Translations under genes and position numbers: made by a program
Part shown: positions 1 through 9,654 of the stretch, one piece after another
Position numbering within the stretch: the stretch's first letter is position 1
How the letters are laid out: each line of letters begins with the position of its first letter
NCBI GenBank assembly: GCA_902582385.1
Contig: CACHRX010000004.1
Span: 1-56,843, forward strand
DNA: 56,843 nucleotides
From: an uncultured Pelagibacteraceae bacterium
Lineage (GTDB): Bacteria > Pseudomonadota > Alphaproteobacteria > Pelagibacterales > Pelagibacteraceae
Direction: 5' to 3'
Notes under the pieces: model-generated
What the model saw: the letters and a program-made list of their open reading frames with translations, nothing else
Databases searched by the model: none
Told to the model about the DNA's origin: nothing

Positions 1-557
1 GGGGCATCGATAATTTCTTTTAATATACCTAATTCTTTTCCAAGTTTCCATACTTCAGTTTTATTACAATCTGCAATAGGAGATATATCAACGCCACCAT
101 CTCCATATTTTGTATAAAAACCCACTCCAAAATCCTCAACTTTATTTCCTGTCCCAACTACAATTCCTTTATTTGCAGCTGCAACTTGGTAAAGAGTGGC
201 CATTCTTAACCTTGCTCTTGAATTTGCATAACCATGTTCACTATCAAATTTATTTAATGTTGTTGAAAATGTTTCAAAAAGTTTATCTAAACTTAAGGTG
301 TGTGCTTCAACATTTTTAAAATTTTTAACTAACCATTGTTGATGCTTTAAACTAAGATCATGTTGATTTTCTTTTTGTTTAATCGGCATAGTTAAAACGA
401 TAGTTTTTATACCAGTCATCGCACTTAGAGTGCTTGAAACAGATGAGTCTATACCACCAGATATTCCAATAACCAATGATTGTGCCTTATTTGGCATTTG
501 ATCAACATATGTTTTGATCCAGTTTGAGATAAATTTAACTTTTTCTGAAGGTGACAT
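1..557 (-). CDS. nadE: NAD synthetase, C-terminus cut by window edge
   Basis: Ammonia- or glutamine-dependent NAD+ synthetase, the last step of NAD synthesis in the cytoplasm. The reading frame starts at an ATG at 557-555 and stays open to base 1, so about 185 residues are present and the C-terminus is missing. The ATP-pyrophosphatase P-loop SGGIDSS lies near residues 33-39. Further in are the family motifs SRARLRMATLYQVA and GTGNKVEDFGVGFYTKYGDGG, with the conserved DISPIADCNKTEVW stretch close to the edge. The protein begins directly with the synthetase domain, so no N-terminal glutaminase domain is fused here; this is the short, NH3-type architecture. It is the last gene of a minus-strand run, 38 bases beyond the DAHP synthase stop. 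Confidence 0.9.
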   Translation of the reverse strand, partial: MSPSEKVKFISNWIKTYVDQMPNKAQSLVIGISGGIDSSVSSTLSAMTGIKTIVLTMPIKQKENQHDLSLKHQQWLVKNFKNVEAHTLSLDKLFETFSTTLNKFDSEHGYANSRARLRMATLYQVAAANKGIVVGTGNKVEDFGVGFYTKYGDGGVDISPIADCNKTEVWKLGKELGILKEIIDA

Positions 558-595
558 ATCAAATATTTAACTATCTTAGATTTTTATGCAATAGC

Positions 596-1975
596 TTAAG
601 ATGCCGCTTGAATAGCATTTTTAGAATAGCTGGTATTCTTTTTAATCTCATCTGAAATAAGAAACGCTAGTTCTAAGGCTTGATCTGAGTTTAGTCTAGG
701 ATCACAGTGAGTGTGGTATCTGCTTGATAAATCAGCATCAGATATTTTTCTAGCTCCACCAGTACATTCGGTTACATCTTGTCCCGTCATTTCAACATGT
801 AATCCTCCTGCATAGGACCCCTCGGACTGGTGAACTCCAAAAACATTTTTAACTTCTTTAACTACATCATTAAAAGGTCTAGTCTTAAAACCAGAGGTTG
901 ATTTAATTGTATTACCATGCATTGGATCACATGACCATACAACGTTAAGTCCTTCTTTTTTAATTCCTCTAATTAATTTAGGTAAAAATTTTTCAACATT
1001 CTGATGACCATATCTTGATATTAAAGTTATTTTACCTTTTTCATTTTTTGGATTCAAAACTTCACAAATTTTTGCTATCTCGTCGGGTTTTGAAGTTGGT
1101 CCACATTTAATTCCAATTGGATTTTCAATTCCCTTACAAAATTCAACATGACCTCCATCTAGCTGTCTAGTTCTATCACCAATCCAAACAAAATGTGCAG
1201 ACGTATCATGGTATTCACCTGTTGTAGAGTCAACTCTGGTCATACACTCTTCAAATGGTAAATGTAGTGCTTCGTGTGACGTCCAAAAATTTACTGTATA
1301 CATTCTATTATTAAAATCTGAAGTTATCCCACAAGCATCCATGAAAGCTAAAGCATCAGCAATCTTGTCCTCTAAATCTTTAAATTTTTTAGCCTGAGGA
1401 CTTTTTCTAATATAATCTAAGTTCCATAAGTGAACTTTATTTAAGTCAGCAAAACCACCTTTTGAAAAAGCTCTTAAAAGGTTAAGCGTTGAAGCAGATT
1501 GAGAATAAGCTTTAAACATTCTTTTTGGATCATATCTTCTTGCTTTTTCAGTGAAATCTATTGCATTAATATTATCACCCAAATAACTTGGTAATTCTTT
1601 ATCCCCAATTTTTTCTGTTGGAGCACTTCTAGGTTTTGAAAATTGACCAGCTATTCTTCCTAATTTAACAATAGGTACTGATGCAGAATAAGTCATTACT
1701 AAAGCCATTTGAAGAATAACTTTAAAAGTATCTCTTATATTATCAGGATGGAATTCAGCAAAACTTTCTGCACAATCTCCTCCTTGTAACAAAAATGCTT
1801 TACCATCTACAACTTTAGCTAGTTGCTCCTTAAGATGCCTAGTCTCACCAGCAAATACAAGTGGTGGAAATGTTTTAAGTTTATTTAAAACATTATTAAG
1901 CTCCTTTTCATCATCATACGTAGGTATGTGTTTGACAGGATAATTTCTCCAACTATTTACTTTCCAATTTTTCAT
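596..1975 (-). CDS. Class II 3-deoxy-7-phosphoheptulonate (DAHP) synthase
   Basis: Condenses phosphoenolpyruvate and erythrose-4-phosphate to DAHP, the entry step of the shikimate/aromatic amino acid pathway. About 459 residues, the normal length for the plant/mycobacterial (class II) type, which is unrelated in sequence to AroF/G/H of E. coli. Recognisable class II motifs are LLQGGDCAESF near residue 65, the RIAGQFSKPRS segment, CDPMHGNT, GLHVEMTGQDVTECTGG and the C-terminal YHTHCDPRLN. A TTG two codons upstream (1981) is also in frame; I prefer the ATG at 1975 because neither has a clear ribosome site and ATG is the stronger codon. No ACT or other regulatory domain is attached. Confidence 0.93.
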   Translation of the reverse strand: MKNWKVNSWRNYPVKHIPTYDDEKELNNVLNKLKTFPPLVFAGETRHLKEQLAKVVDGKAFLLQGGDCAESFAEFHPDNIRDTFKVILQMALVMTYSASVPIVKLGRIAGQFSKPRSAPTEKIGDKELPSYLGDNINAIDFTEKARRYDPKRMFKAYSQSASTLNLLRAFSKGGFADLNKVHLWNLDYIRKSPQAKKFKDLEDKIADALAFMDACGITSDFNNRMYTVNFWTSHEALHLPFEECMTRVDSTTGEYHDTSAHFVWIGDRTRQLDGGHVEFCKGIENPIGIKCGPTSKPDEIAKICEVLNPKNEKGKITLISRYGHQNVEKFLPKLIRGIKKEGLNVVWSCDPMHGNTIKSTSGFKTRPFNDVVKEVKNVFGVHQSEGSYAGGLHVEMTGQDVTECTGGARKISDADLSSRYHTHCDPRLNSDQALELAFLISDEIKKNTSYSKNAIQAAS

Positions 1976-2041
1976 GTTCAACTCACGATTGTTGTACCAG
2001 AGTTTAAATATTATTCAATGTTATGGATTTGGCTAAATTTC

Positions 2042-2872
2042 TTAATAATAGTCGATTTCTTTTAGTTTTTCTTCAGCAACATACCATGCATCGAAAGCAG
2101 TCAAATTTCTAAAAATTCTTACATAATTGTTCGATTTCATTAAATGATCTATTTGATTTTGCTGATAAGTGAAATTATGCTCAATGGTAAATACTTTTGG
2201 TCTATAAATATCTAAATTAAAATATTTTAAAATTTCATATTCTGATCCTTCGGTATCTATTGAAATATATGAAGGTGTTATATTGTTGAACTCCTCTATA
2301 ATGACATCATTCAAAGAAATAGTTTCGACTGAAATTATTTTACCAGATTTTTTTCTCTCCAAAGTATTTCCTGGCATTGAGCTTTTATCACTTTCTACAA
2401 AATCATTTATTGTAGATAAAACACCTTGGTCTGACATAAAAAAATCTAATTTTTTTCCACTATGTGACCAAACACATTTAGTTATAATTTTTGCATCTTT
2501 TCTGTTTTTTTTAAGAGAATCATGCCATTGAATGCTCGGTTCTGATAAAACACCTCTCCAGCCTTTAGATTTTTCTAACATATAAGAATTAGATAATTCA
2601 AAGCCATCAGTAGCTCCAAATTCTAAAAATGTTTTGTCAGACTTTTTGCCTATTATAAAAGAAGCAAATACATCTTGGTAGAGTTGAGACTTAATTTCAT
2701 CGTTAGAATCAAAGCTATTGATAAAATTTTTAAGAAATTTTTTATTTTCATCATTTAAATAATTTTGTTCTAGAGCCTGGGTTAATAATATAATATTGTC
2801 AAAATTCTTTGCCTTAGCAAAAGATGCTAATTCCCAAAAATTTACATCTTTTTTAAAATCTATTTTTTTCAA
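2042..2872 (-). CDS. FkbM-family SAM-dependent methyltransferase
   Basis: Predicted O-methyltransferase of the FkbM family, 276 residues, probably acting on a surface glycan or lipid-linked sugar. The SAM-binding start EFGATDG is near residue 85 and the family hallmark SIDTEGSEYEIL is near residue 205, followed by FTIEHNF. An N-terminal helical segment of about 60 residues precedes the Rossmann domain. The only usable start is a TTG at 2872-2870, two bases after the glmS stop codon (TAA-AT-TTG), which suggests translation coupled to glmS. The next in-frame Met would delete the SAM motif. The link with amino sugar genes supports a cell-envelope role, but the acceptor cannot be told. Confidence 0.8.
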   Translation of the reverse strand: MKKIDFKKDVNFWELASFAKAKNFDNIILLTQALEQNYLNDENKKFLKNFINSFDSNDEIKSQLYQDVFASFIIGKKSDKTFLEFGATDGFELSNSYMLEKSKGWRGVLSEPSIQWHDSLKKNRKDAKIITKCVWSHSGKKLDFFMSDQGVLSTINDFVESDKSSMPGNTLERKKSGKIISVETISLNDVIIEEFNNITPSYISIDTEGSEYEILKYFNLDIYRPKVFTIEHNFTYQQNQIDHLMKSNNYVRIFRNLTAFDAWYVAEEKLKEIDYY

Positions 2873-2874
2873 AT

Positions 2875-4695
2875 TTATTCAACTGTAACTGATTTTGCTA
2901 AATTTCTAGGTTTATCTATATCAAAACCTTTTTTTAGTGCAGAGTAATACGCTAATTTTTGAAGTGGTATTGTTAAAAGAAAAGGGAGGAGATCTTCATT
3001 TGTGCTCTCAACCTCTATCGTTTCCCAAATATTTTCAGAAACAATCTCATCTTTGCTTTTATTAGTGATTAATAAAACCTTCGCTCCTCTTGCAATAACT
3101 TCCTGCATATTTGAAATAGTTTTTTTGTAATAATTATCCCTTGGGGCTAAAACTACTACCGGTAAACCTTCTTCAATTAAAGCTAATGGTCCATGTTTCA
3201 TTTCACCCGCTGGGTAACCTTCTGCATGAATATATGATAACTCTTTTAATTTCAAAGCACCTTCTAATGCTATTGGATAAGAAAATCCTCTACCCAAAAA
3301 CATGGAGCCTTTTGCTTCATTAAAAGTGTTAGATATTGATTGGATTTTATTATCAGTTAACAAAGTTTTCTCAACTAGCTTTGGTAAATCTTTTAAATCC
3401 TTAAGTTTTTCAATAAATATTGCTTTATTAATATCAGTTCTTAAAAAACTAAGTTTTAAAGCTAGAATATACAATATAAGAATTTGTCCTAAAAAAGCTT
3501 TTGTAGATGCTACACCAATTTCAGTTCCACAATGAATGGGTAAAACAAATTCAGAATCTCTAGCAATTGAACTCTCAATTACATTTACAACAGCGCAGGT
3601 TTTCATATTATTTTTTTTACATAAATCTAAAGCAGCAAAAGTATCTGCTGTTTCACCTGATTGAGAAACAAAAACATACAGAGTTTCCTTCTTAAATCTA
3701 TTTTTTCTGTATCTAAATTCTGAAGCTATATCTACATTTACCTCTAAAGAAGTTAATTCTTCAAACCAATATTTAGCCATTAAACACGAATGATAGGCCG
3801 TACCACATCCAATTAAAGTAATTGATGAAATTTCATTTATTTTCCAGGGAAAATTGTAAATATTAATATCATTATTTGCATAATCTATATATTCTTTAAT
3901 TCCATTTTTAAGGGTTGTGGGCTGTTCTTCTATCTCTTTAGCCATGAAATGTTTGTAATCTCCTTTATCATATTTTTCCTCATCTGATGATAATTCTAAA
4001 ACTTTTTTATTAATCTTGTTTCCTTCTTCATTAAAAAATTCTACATGATCTTTTTTTAAAATACAGAATTCTCCATCACCTAAATAAGTTATTTTATTAG
4101 TCATTGATTTAAGAGCATACGAGTCTGAACCCAAATAATTTTCATTAGGACCATAACCTACAGCTAAAGGAGATCCCCTTCTTGCCCCAACAATTAAGTC
4201 TGGTTCATCTTTAAACATAATTCCTAGTGCAAAACTTCCATGAAGAGATTTAAGTGTTTTTTTAATTGAGTCTATAATATTATCAGTTTTTAAATTTTCT
4301 GTTATCAAATGAACAATAACTTCTGTATCAGTTTGAGATTTAAATTTATGTCCTTTACTAACTAAAAACTTTTTTAATAATGTTGAGTTTTCAATAATTC
4401 CATTATGAACTACAGATACATTTTGAGATGAATGAGGATGAGCATTTATACTGTTGGGTAAACCATGAGTTGCCCATCTTACATGTCCAATTCCTATCGT
4501 GCCTTGCATATTTTGGATTAAAGAATTTTTTTCAAGATTTTCAACTCTGCCTTCCGACTTTACTTCGTTAATTAAACCATTTGATAAAGTTGCAATTCCA
4601 GCTGAGTCATAACCTCTGTACTCTAACTTTTTTAAAGAATTAATAATTGTCGCTGAAACTGGTTTATTACTATTAATACCTATAATTCCACACAT
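2875..4695 (-). CDS. glmS: Glutamine-fructose-6-phosphate aminotransferase (isomerizing)
   Basis: Makes glucosamine-6-phosphate from fructose-6-phosphate and glutamine, the committed step to UDP-GlcNAc for peptidoglycan and lipopolysaccharide. The 606 residues match the full two-domain enzyme. The N-terminal glutaminase begins MCGIIGI with the catalytic Cys2 and carries HVRWATHG and the HNGIIEN motif. Two SIS domains follow, with GCGTAYHS, SQSGETADT, STKAFLGQ, and the C-terminal DKPRNLAKSVTVE. It is followed after two bases by the FkbM methyltransferase and preceded after two bases by a GlmU-type acetyltransferase, so the three genes form an operon. No glmS ribozyme is expected or seen upstream, since the preceding gene abuts it. 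Confidence 0.97.
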   Translation of the reverse strand: MCGIIGINSNKPVSATIINSLKKLEYRGYDSAGIATLSNGLINEVKSEGRVENLEKNSLIQNMQGTIGIGHVRWATHGLPNSINAHPHSSQNVSVVHNGIIENSTLLKKFLVSKGHKFKSQTDTEVIVHLITENLKTDNIIDSIKKTLKSLHGSFALGIMFKDEPDLIVGARRGSPLAVGYGPNENYLGSDSYALKSMTNKITYLGDGEFCILKKDHVEFFNEEGNKINKKVLELSSDEEKYDKGDYKHFMAKEIEEQPTTLKNGIKEYIDYANNDINIYNFPWKINEISSITLIGCGTAYHSCLMAKYWFEELTSLEVNVDIASEFRYRKNRFKKETLYVFVSQSGETADTFAALDLCKKNNMKTCAVVNVIESSIARDSEFVLPIHCGTEIGVASTKAFLGQILILYILALKLSFLRTDINKAIFIEKLKDLKDLPKLVEKTLLTDNKIQSISNTFNEAKGSMFLGRGFSYPIALEGALKLKELSYIHAEGYPAGEMKHGPLALIEEGLPVVVLAPRDNYYKKTISNMQEVIARGAKVLLITNKSKDEIVSENIWETIEVESTNEDLLPFLLTIPLQKLAYYSALKKGFDIDKPRNLAKSVTVE

Positions 4696-4697
4696 AT

Positions 4698-5321
4698 TTA
4701 TTTTTTCTTTTTTTTATAATCTTTAATTTCTGTTTGTACACCTCTAGTCAAGGCTAATGAATTTTTTCTTACATTTTTTGTAATTACAGAGCCAGCTCCA
4801 ACTAAACTTCCTTCATTAATTGTAATAGGAGCTACTAAAGACGAGTTAGAACCTATAAATACTTTATCTTTAATATTTGTTCTGCTTTTCTTCACTCCAT
4901 CATAGTTGCAAGTAATAGTCCCAGCTCCAATATTTACTAATTTTCCAATTATGCTATCACCAATATAAGATAAGTGATTTGCTTTAGAATTTTTACCAAG
5001 GGTACTTTTTTTAATTTCAACAAAGTTTCCAATTTTAGACCCCTCTTTCAAAATTGTACCTGGTCTAATTCTAGCATAAGGACCTATATCCACTTTATTT
5101 TCAATTTTGCAATTTTCAAAGTGTGAAAAAGACTTTATGTTTACATTATTTCCAATTTTAACTTTAAGACCAAAAACAACAAAAGGCTCGATGGTTACAT
5201 TTTTTCCAATTTTTGTATCTTTAGAAAAAAAAATTGTATCAGGTCCAATCATTTTTACTCCTGACTTTAAAAATTTGTTTCTAAGTCTTTTTTGAAGTTT
5301 TTGTAAATTTAACTCTTTCAT
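4698..5321 (-). CDS. Stand-alone GlmU-type left-handed beta-helix acetyltransferase domain
   Basis: 207 residues that correspond only to the C-terminal half of bifunctional GlmU, the glucosamine-1-phosphate N-acetyltransferase. Hexapeptide repeats run throughout. The GlmU-specific stretch includes [19 protein letters not shown] with the probable catalytic His, and the very characteristic [13 protein letters not shown]. The C-terminal end resembles the GlmU tail ([18 protein letters not shown]). The N-terminal uridyltransferase (Rossmann, LAAGxGTRM) is absent, and the ORF starts cleanly at ATG 5321 with no upstream in-frame extension, so it looks like a naturally split gene and not a truncation. 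It sits two bases before glmS, so glucosamine-6-P and GlcNAc-1-P steps are likely co-expressed. The partner uridyltransferase must lie elsewhere. Confidence 0.85.
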   Translation of the reverse strand: MKELNLQKLQKRLRNKFLKSGVKMIGPDTIFFSKDTKIGKNVTIEPFVVFGLKVKIGNNVNIKSFSHFENCKIENKVDIGPYARIRPGTILKEGSKIGNFVEIKKSTLGKNSKANHLSYIGDSIIGKLVNIGAGTITCNYDGVKKSRTNIKDKVFIGSNSSLVAPITINEGSLVGAGSVITKNVRKNSLALTRGVQTEIKDYKKKKK

Positions 5322-5392
5322 CTAGGAAATTCTTTATATTAAGTATATATCTTTCTTAATTCACAAAATATTTCTTAAAAATACTTTTGATA

Positions 5393-6076
5393 ATGAAACA
5401 AAAATATACAATTCTTTTTGATCTTGATGGCACATTAGTGGATACTGCGCCTGATTTAATGCATGCGCATAATCATGTAATGAAGAAATTTGGATATCCT
5501 ACCAAATCAACACAAGAAATTAGAAATTTAGTTGGTCAAGGTGCAGGTGCTATGCTTGGTAGGTCAATATGGGGACAGGCAAAAAAAGAATTTGGCAAAG
5601 TGCGGGATCAAAAAGTTAAGAAAGAAATGGTCAAAGATTTTGTTGATTTTTATGGAAAAAATATTGTCAATGAAAGCACCTTAATTAATGGTGTTAAGGA
5701 TTTCCTAATATGGGCTAAAAAAAAAAATATTTCGATGGGTGTTTGTACAAATAAACAAGAACATCTAGCAGTCGATCTATTAAAGAAAATTGGTATATAT
5801 GATTTTTTTGAATATGTAGCTGGTCACAATACTTTTGATTATTGTAAACCTGATCCCAGACATTTAACATCAGTCATAGAAATTTTAGGTGGTAATATTA
5901 AAAAATCCTTAATGATTGGTGATAGTGAAACAGATGCAAATGCAGCTAAAGAAGCTGGAATGCCAGTAATTTTATTAGAAGACGGTTATACTGAAAAAAA
6001 TATAAGCGAAATATATCATAATCACCTAATAAAAGACTTTGTTGGTATTGAAAAAATTGTATTAGAATATCTTTAA
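5393..6076 (+). CDS. gph: HAD-family phosphoglycolate phosphatase-like hydrolase
   Basis: HAD superfamily phosphatase, about 227 residues, of the Gph type that clears 2-phosphoglycolate or a similar small phosphoester in the cytosol. Motif I is FDLDGTLVDT near residues 9-18, with both catalytic Asp residues. Motif II is the CTNK segment and motif III/IV is KPDPRHL with GDSETDANAAKEAG. The helical cap domain lies between motifs I and II. A TTG at 5387 is in frame two codons upstream, but the ATG at 5393 keeps motif I at the normal distance from the N-terminus. The gene is divergent from the glmS operon. The exact substrate is inferred from family resemblance only. Confidence 0.8.
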   Translation: MKQKYTILFDLDGTLVDTAPDLMHAHNHVMKKFGYPTKSTQEIRNLVGQGAGAMLGRSIWGQAKKEFGKVRDQKVKKEMVKDFVDFYGKNIVNESTLINGVKDFLIWAKKKNISMGVCTNKQEHLAVDLLKKIGIYDFFEYVAGHNTFDYCKPDPRHLTSVIEILGGNIKKSLMIGDSETDANAAKEAGMPVILLEDGYTEKNISEIYHNHLIKDFVGIEKIVLEYL

Positions 6077-6120
6077 GATTGATTATTTTTTTTTAACTAT
6101 TAAAAACAATTTCGACAATT

Positions 6121-6125
6121 AGGAG
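6121..6125 (+). promoter_or_regulatory. Shine-Dalgarno AGGAG that fixes a TTG start
   Basis: AGGAG lies five bases before the TTG at 6131 of prpD. Good ribosome sites are rare in this window, so this one supports the non-ATG start of that gene. Confidence 0.7.
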
Positions 6126-6130
6126 TTATT

Positions 6131-7633
6131 TTGATAGTACATAAAGTAAAAGTTTGCCCCTCTAAAATTCATTTACCCAAAAAAAATCAACTTGCTTGGA
6201 AAATTGCTGAAATCGCAAGTGATAATGCAAAGTTAAATAAAGAAGCTGTTGAAATGACAATTAATAGAATTATCGATAATGCTTCTGTAGCTATCGCTTC
6301 TTTAAATAGAAGATCTGTTATTTCCTCTAGAGAAATGGCTTTAAAGCATTCAAGAAAAGGTGGGGCTACGTTGTTTGGTGTAAAAAGTAAGCTAAAATTT
6401 GATTGTGAATGGGCTGCTTGGTCAAATGGAACCGCTGTTAGAGAACTTGATTTCCATGATACATTTTTGGCAGCTGACTACAGTCATCCTGGAGATAATA
6501 TTCCTCCTTTGCTAAGTGTTGCTCAACAAAATAAAAAAAGTGGTTTAGATCTTTTAAAAGGAATAATTACATCATATGAAGTTCAGGTAAACTTAGTTAA
6601 AGGAATTTGTTTACATAAACACAAAGTTGATCACATCGCTCATCTTGGACCTAGTGTTGCAGCAGGCATAGGGACAATGTTAAAACTCAATACAGAAACA
6701 ATTTATCAAGCAATTCAGCAAGCCCTACACACTACTATATCAACTAGACAATCAAGAAAAGGTGAAATTTCAAGCTGGAAAGCATACGCTCCAGCTCATG
6801 CAGGAAAACTTGCTATTGAAGCAGTTGATAGAGTGATGAGAGGTGAAGGAGCACCAAGTCCAATTTATGAAGGTGAAGATAGTGTAATTGCTAGAATTTT
6901 AGATGGGAAAAAAGCTATATATAAAATTCCTTTACCAAAAAAAAATGAAACTAAAAAAGCAATTTTGGAAACTTACACAAAAGAATATTCTGCCGAATAT
7001 CAATCTCAAGCTTTAATTGACTTAGCAAAAAAACTTAGAAAAAATATTCAAAATTTAAATCAAATTAAAAAAATAGACATCTATACAAGTCACCATACTC
7101 ATTACGTTATAGGTACTGGAGCAAATGATCCTCAAAAAATGGATCCAAATGCTAGTAGGGAAACATTGGATCATTCAATAATGTATATATTTGCTGTAGC
7201 TTTAGAAGATGGTAGTTGGCATCACGTTAGATCTTACACAAGAGCTAGAGCAAAAAGAAAAAGTACTATTAAAATTTGGAGATCAATTAAAACCCATGAG
7301 GATAAAAAATGGACAAAAAAATATCATGATCCTAACCCTAAAAAAAAATCATTTGGAGCCAAAGTAGTTATAATCCTTAAGAATGGAAAAAAAATAATAG
7401 AACAACAAGATAAAGCTGATGCTCATCCTTATGGTTCTCGACCTTTTAAAAGACAAGATTATATTAATAAATTTTTAACACTAACTGAGAATATTTTAGA
7501 TAAAAAAGAAAGTGATAGATTTCTAAAAATTGTTCAAAACCTTAAAAAATTAAAACCTGGACAATTAGACAGATTAAATATTGAAGTTAAAAAAAGTAAA
7601 CTAAAAAGAAATTTAAAGAAAGGTATTTTTTAA
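6131..7633 (+). CDS. prpD: MmgE/PrpD family 2-methylcitrate dehydratase
   Basis: Dehydrates 2-methylcitrate to 2-methyl-cis-aconitate in the methylcitrate cycle for propionate/propionyl-CoA use. 500 residues, as expected for PrpD. Family signatures include [14 protein letters not shown] near residue 98, [31 protein letters not shown] near residue 210 and [18 protein letters not shown]. The start is TTG at 6131, supported by AGGAG five bases upstream. The stop codon TAA shares its last A with the ATG of prpB, so the prpD-prpB-prpC set is translationally coupled. A prpE or acnD gene is not present here. The order D-B-C on one transcript makes the assignment firm over other MmgE/PrpD proteins. 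Confidence 0.93.
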   Translation: MIVHKVKVCPSKIHLPKKNQLAWKIAEIASDNAKLNKEAVEMTINRIIDNASVAIASLNRRSVISSREMALKHSRKGGATLFGVKSKLKFDCEWAAWSNGTAVRELDFHDTFLAADYSHPGDNIPPLLSVAQQNKKSGLDLLKGIITSYEVQVNLVKGICLHKHKVDHIAHLGPSVAAGIGTMLKLNTETIYQAIQQALHTTISTRQSRKGEISSWKAYAPAHAGKLAIEAVDRVMRGEGAPSPIYEGEDSVIARILDGKKAIYKIPLPKKNETKKAILETYTKEYSAEYQSQALIDLAKKLRKNIQNLNQIKKIDIYTSHHTHYVIGTGANDPQKMDPNASRETLDHSIMYIFAVALEDGSWHHVRSYTRARAKRKSTIKIWRSIKTHEDKKWTKKYHDPNPKKKSFGAKVVIILKNGKKIIEQQDKADAHPYGSRPFKRQDYINKFLTLTENILDKKESDRFLKIVQNLKKLKPGQLDRLNIEVKKSKLKRNLKKGIF

Positions 7634-8529
7634 TGCACTTTGTTGAAAAAAAACCTGCTCAAAAACGAGCTGATTTTTCAGAAAAATTAAAATCAAATAA
7701 AATTTTAAGAATTCCTGGAGCTTATAACCCTTTAACTGCTAAACTAATTGAAGAGATAGGTTATGATGCAGTTTATGTTTCTGGAGGAGTAATGGCTAAT
7801 GACCTTGGTTTTCCTGATATTGGTTTAACAACTCTTCAAGATGTTAGTACTAGATCATATCTTATTTCAAGAGTAACTAATCTTCCCACAATAGTAGATA
7901 TTGATACTGGTTTTAAGTCTTGTAAAGAGACAATTGAAACTTTTGAAGAATTCGGAATTTCAGCAGTTCATTTAGAAGATCAAATTGAAAGAAAAAGGTG
8001 CGGACATTTAGATAACAAAGAATTAATTTCAACTGAAGCAATGGTAAAGAAAATAAAAGAATGTGTAACAGCTAGAAAAGACAAAAATTTTAAGATCATT
8101 GCTAGATCAGACGCCAAAAGTGTAGAAGGAATTGATAAGATGATTGAGAGATGTAAAGCCTATGTAGATGCTGGAGCTGAAATAGTTTTTCCAGAAGCTT
8201 TGCAAGATGAAAAAGATTTTGAAAAAGTTAGAAAAGAATTATCTTGCTACTTGTTAGCGAACATGACTGAATTTGGCAAATCTAAATTATTTAATTATAA
8301 AGAATTAGAGGCCCTAGGTTATAATATAGTAATTTATCCAGTTACAACTCAAAGATTAGCAATGAAAAATGTTGAAGATGGATTGAGAGACATTTATGCA
8401 AATGGACATCAGAACAATATCATTGATAAAATGCAAACTAGAAAACGATTATATGAGCTTGTTGATTACGAAAAATATAATAGTTTAGATGAAAAAATTT
8501 ATAATTTTAGCACAGAAGGTCATGAATAA
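7633..8529 (+). CDS. prpB: 2-methylisocitrate lyase
   Basis: Cleaves 2-methylisocitrate to pyruvate and succinate. 298 residues, a TIM-barrel member of the isocitrate lyase/PEP mutase family. The active-site loop ERKRCGH with the catalytic Cys is near residue 120. Also visible are the substrate Ser-Gly region YVSGGVMAN near residue 48, the metal-binding DIDTGF near residue 94, and AVHLEDQ. The start ATG overlaps the prpD stop by one base, and its own stop overlaps the prpC ATG by one base (TAATG). It is much shorter than the isocitrate lyase at 51185, so the two are paralogs with different substrates. Confidence 0.94.
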   Translation: MHFVEKKPAQKRADFSEKLKSNKILRIPGAYNPLTAKLIEEIGYDAVYVSGGVMANDLGFPDIGLTTLQDVSTRSYLISRVTNLPTIVDIDTGFKSCKETIETFEEFGISAVHLEDQIERKRCGHLDNKELISTEAMVKKIKECVTARKDKNFKIIARSDAKSVEGIDKMIERCKAYVDAGAEIVFPEALQDEKDFEKVRKELSCYLLANMTEFGKSKLFNYKELEALGYNIVIYPVTTQRLAMKNVEDGLRDIYANGHQNNIIDKMQTRKRLYELVDYEKYNSLDEKIYNFSTEGHE

Positions 8530-9653
8530 TGAGTGAAGATATTAAAAAAGGTTTACTGGGAATAGTTGTGGATGAAACAGAAGTTTCAAAAGTAATGCCT
8601 GAAATTAATTCTCTCACTTATAGAGGTTACGCTGCTCAAGACTTATGTGAATACTGTAAATTTGAAGAAGTTGCTTATTTAATTTTAAATAAAGATTTGC
8701 CAAATACTATACAACTTAAAAAATTTGAAAAAGAAGAAAGAAATAACAGAGATCTATCAAAAGAACTTTACGCTGCAATTAAAAGTATGCCAAAGAAATC
8801 ACATCCAATGGATGTGGCTAGAACTGCTGTAAGTATTATGGGTTTAGAAGATAAAGAAACAGGAAACTCATCACCTGAAGCTAATATGAGAAAAGCAATA
8901 AGGATTTTGGCAAAAACACCAACAGCTTTAGCTGCGTTTTATAGACTTCGAAAAGGAAAAAAAATTATTAAGCCAAAAAAAAGTTTAAATATGGCTGAAA
9001 ATTTTTTTTATATGTGTTTCAATAAGATACCTCAAAAAGAAATAGTTAAAGCTTTTGATGTTTCATTAATTCTATATGCAGAGCATAGTTTTAATGTTTC
9101 TACATTCACCGCTAGAACAATCACAAGCAGTCTTTCAGATATTCATGGGGCAATCACTGGAGCAATCGCAAGTTTAAAAGGTCCTTTACATGGTGGGGCA
9201 AACGAAGAAGTAATGCACATGATGAATAAAATAAAAAAACCAGAAAATGCATTAAAATGGATTAATAAAGCTCTTGATAATAAAGATGTTGTTATGGGCT
9301 TTGGACATAGAGTTTATAAAAGTGGAGACTCTAGAGTTCCCACTATGAGAGAATATTTTGGAAAAGTTGCAAAAATTAAGAAGGATAAAAAATTTGAAAA
9401 AATTTATGACATAGTTGAAAAGGTTATGATCAATAGAAAAAATATTCATCCAAATGTCGACTACCCTACTGGACCCACTTATCATTTAATGGGTTTTGAT
9501 ACTGATTTTTTTACACCAATATTTGTAATATCAAGAATAACGGGATGGTCAGCTCACATCATGGAGCAACACTCCGCCAATAAATTAATAAGACCCCTTG
9601 CAAGTTATAAAGGGAACCAACACAGAAAAGTTGTTCCAATAAATCAAAGATAA
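8529..9653 (+). CDS. prpC: 2-methylcitrate synthase
   Basis: Condenses propionyl-CoA with oxaloacetate to 2-methylcitrate. 374 residues, the short citrate-synthase fold typical of PrpC. Catalytic motifs are LHGGANEEVM near residue 221, GFGHRVYK near residue 257 and the Asp-bearing VDYPTGPTYHLMGF near residue 310. The N-terminus GLLGIVVDETEVSKV matches methylcitrate synthases better than TCA citrate synthases. It is the third gene of the coupled prpDBC operon. It ends one base before a convergent methyltransferase gene, and no terminator hairpin fits in that gap. Confidence 0.93.
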   Translation: MSEDIKKGLLGIVVDETEVSKVMPEINSLTYRGYAAQDLCEYCKFEEVAYLILNKDLPNTIQLKKFEKEERNNRDLSKELYAAIKSMPKKSHPMDVARTAVSIMGLEDKETGNSSPEANMRKAIRILAKTPTALAAFYRLRKGKKIIKPKKSLNMAENFFYMCFNKIPQKEIVKAFDVSLILYAEHSFNVSTFTARTITSSLSDIHGAITGAIASLKGPLHGGANEEVMHMMNKIKKPENALKWINKALDNKDVVMGFGHRVYKSGDSRVPTMREYFGKVAKIKKDKKFEKIYDIVEKVMINRKNIHPNVDYPTGPTYHLMGFDTDFFTPIFVISRITGWSAHIMEQHSANKLIRPLASYKGNQHRKVVPINQR

Positions 9654-9654
9654 C

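Noticed and set aside
110-319. Plus-strand ORF of 69 codons
   Set aside because: It lies inside the minus-strand nadE fragment, is Leu/Gln-biased and has no family features; it is a shadow frame.
1976-1981. TTG start for DAHP synthase
   Set aside because: An ATG two codons later serves as well and no ribosome site favours the TTG.
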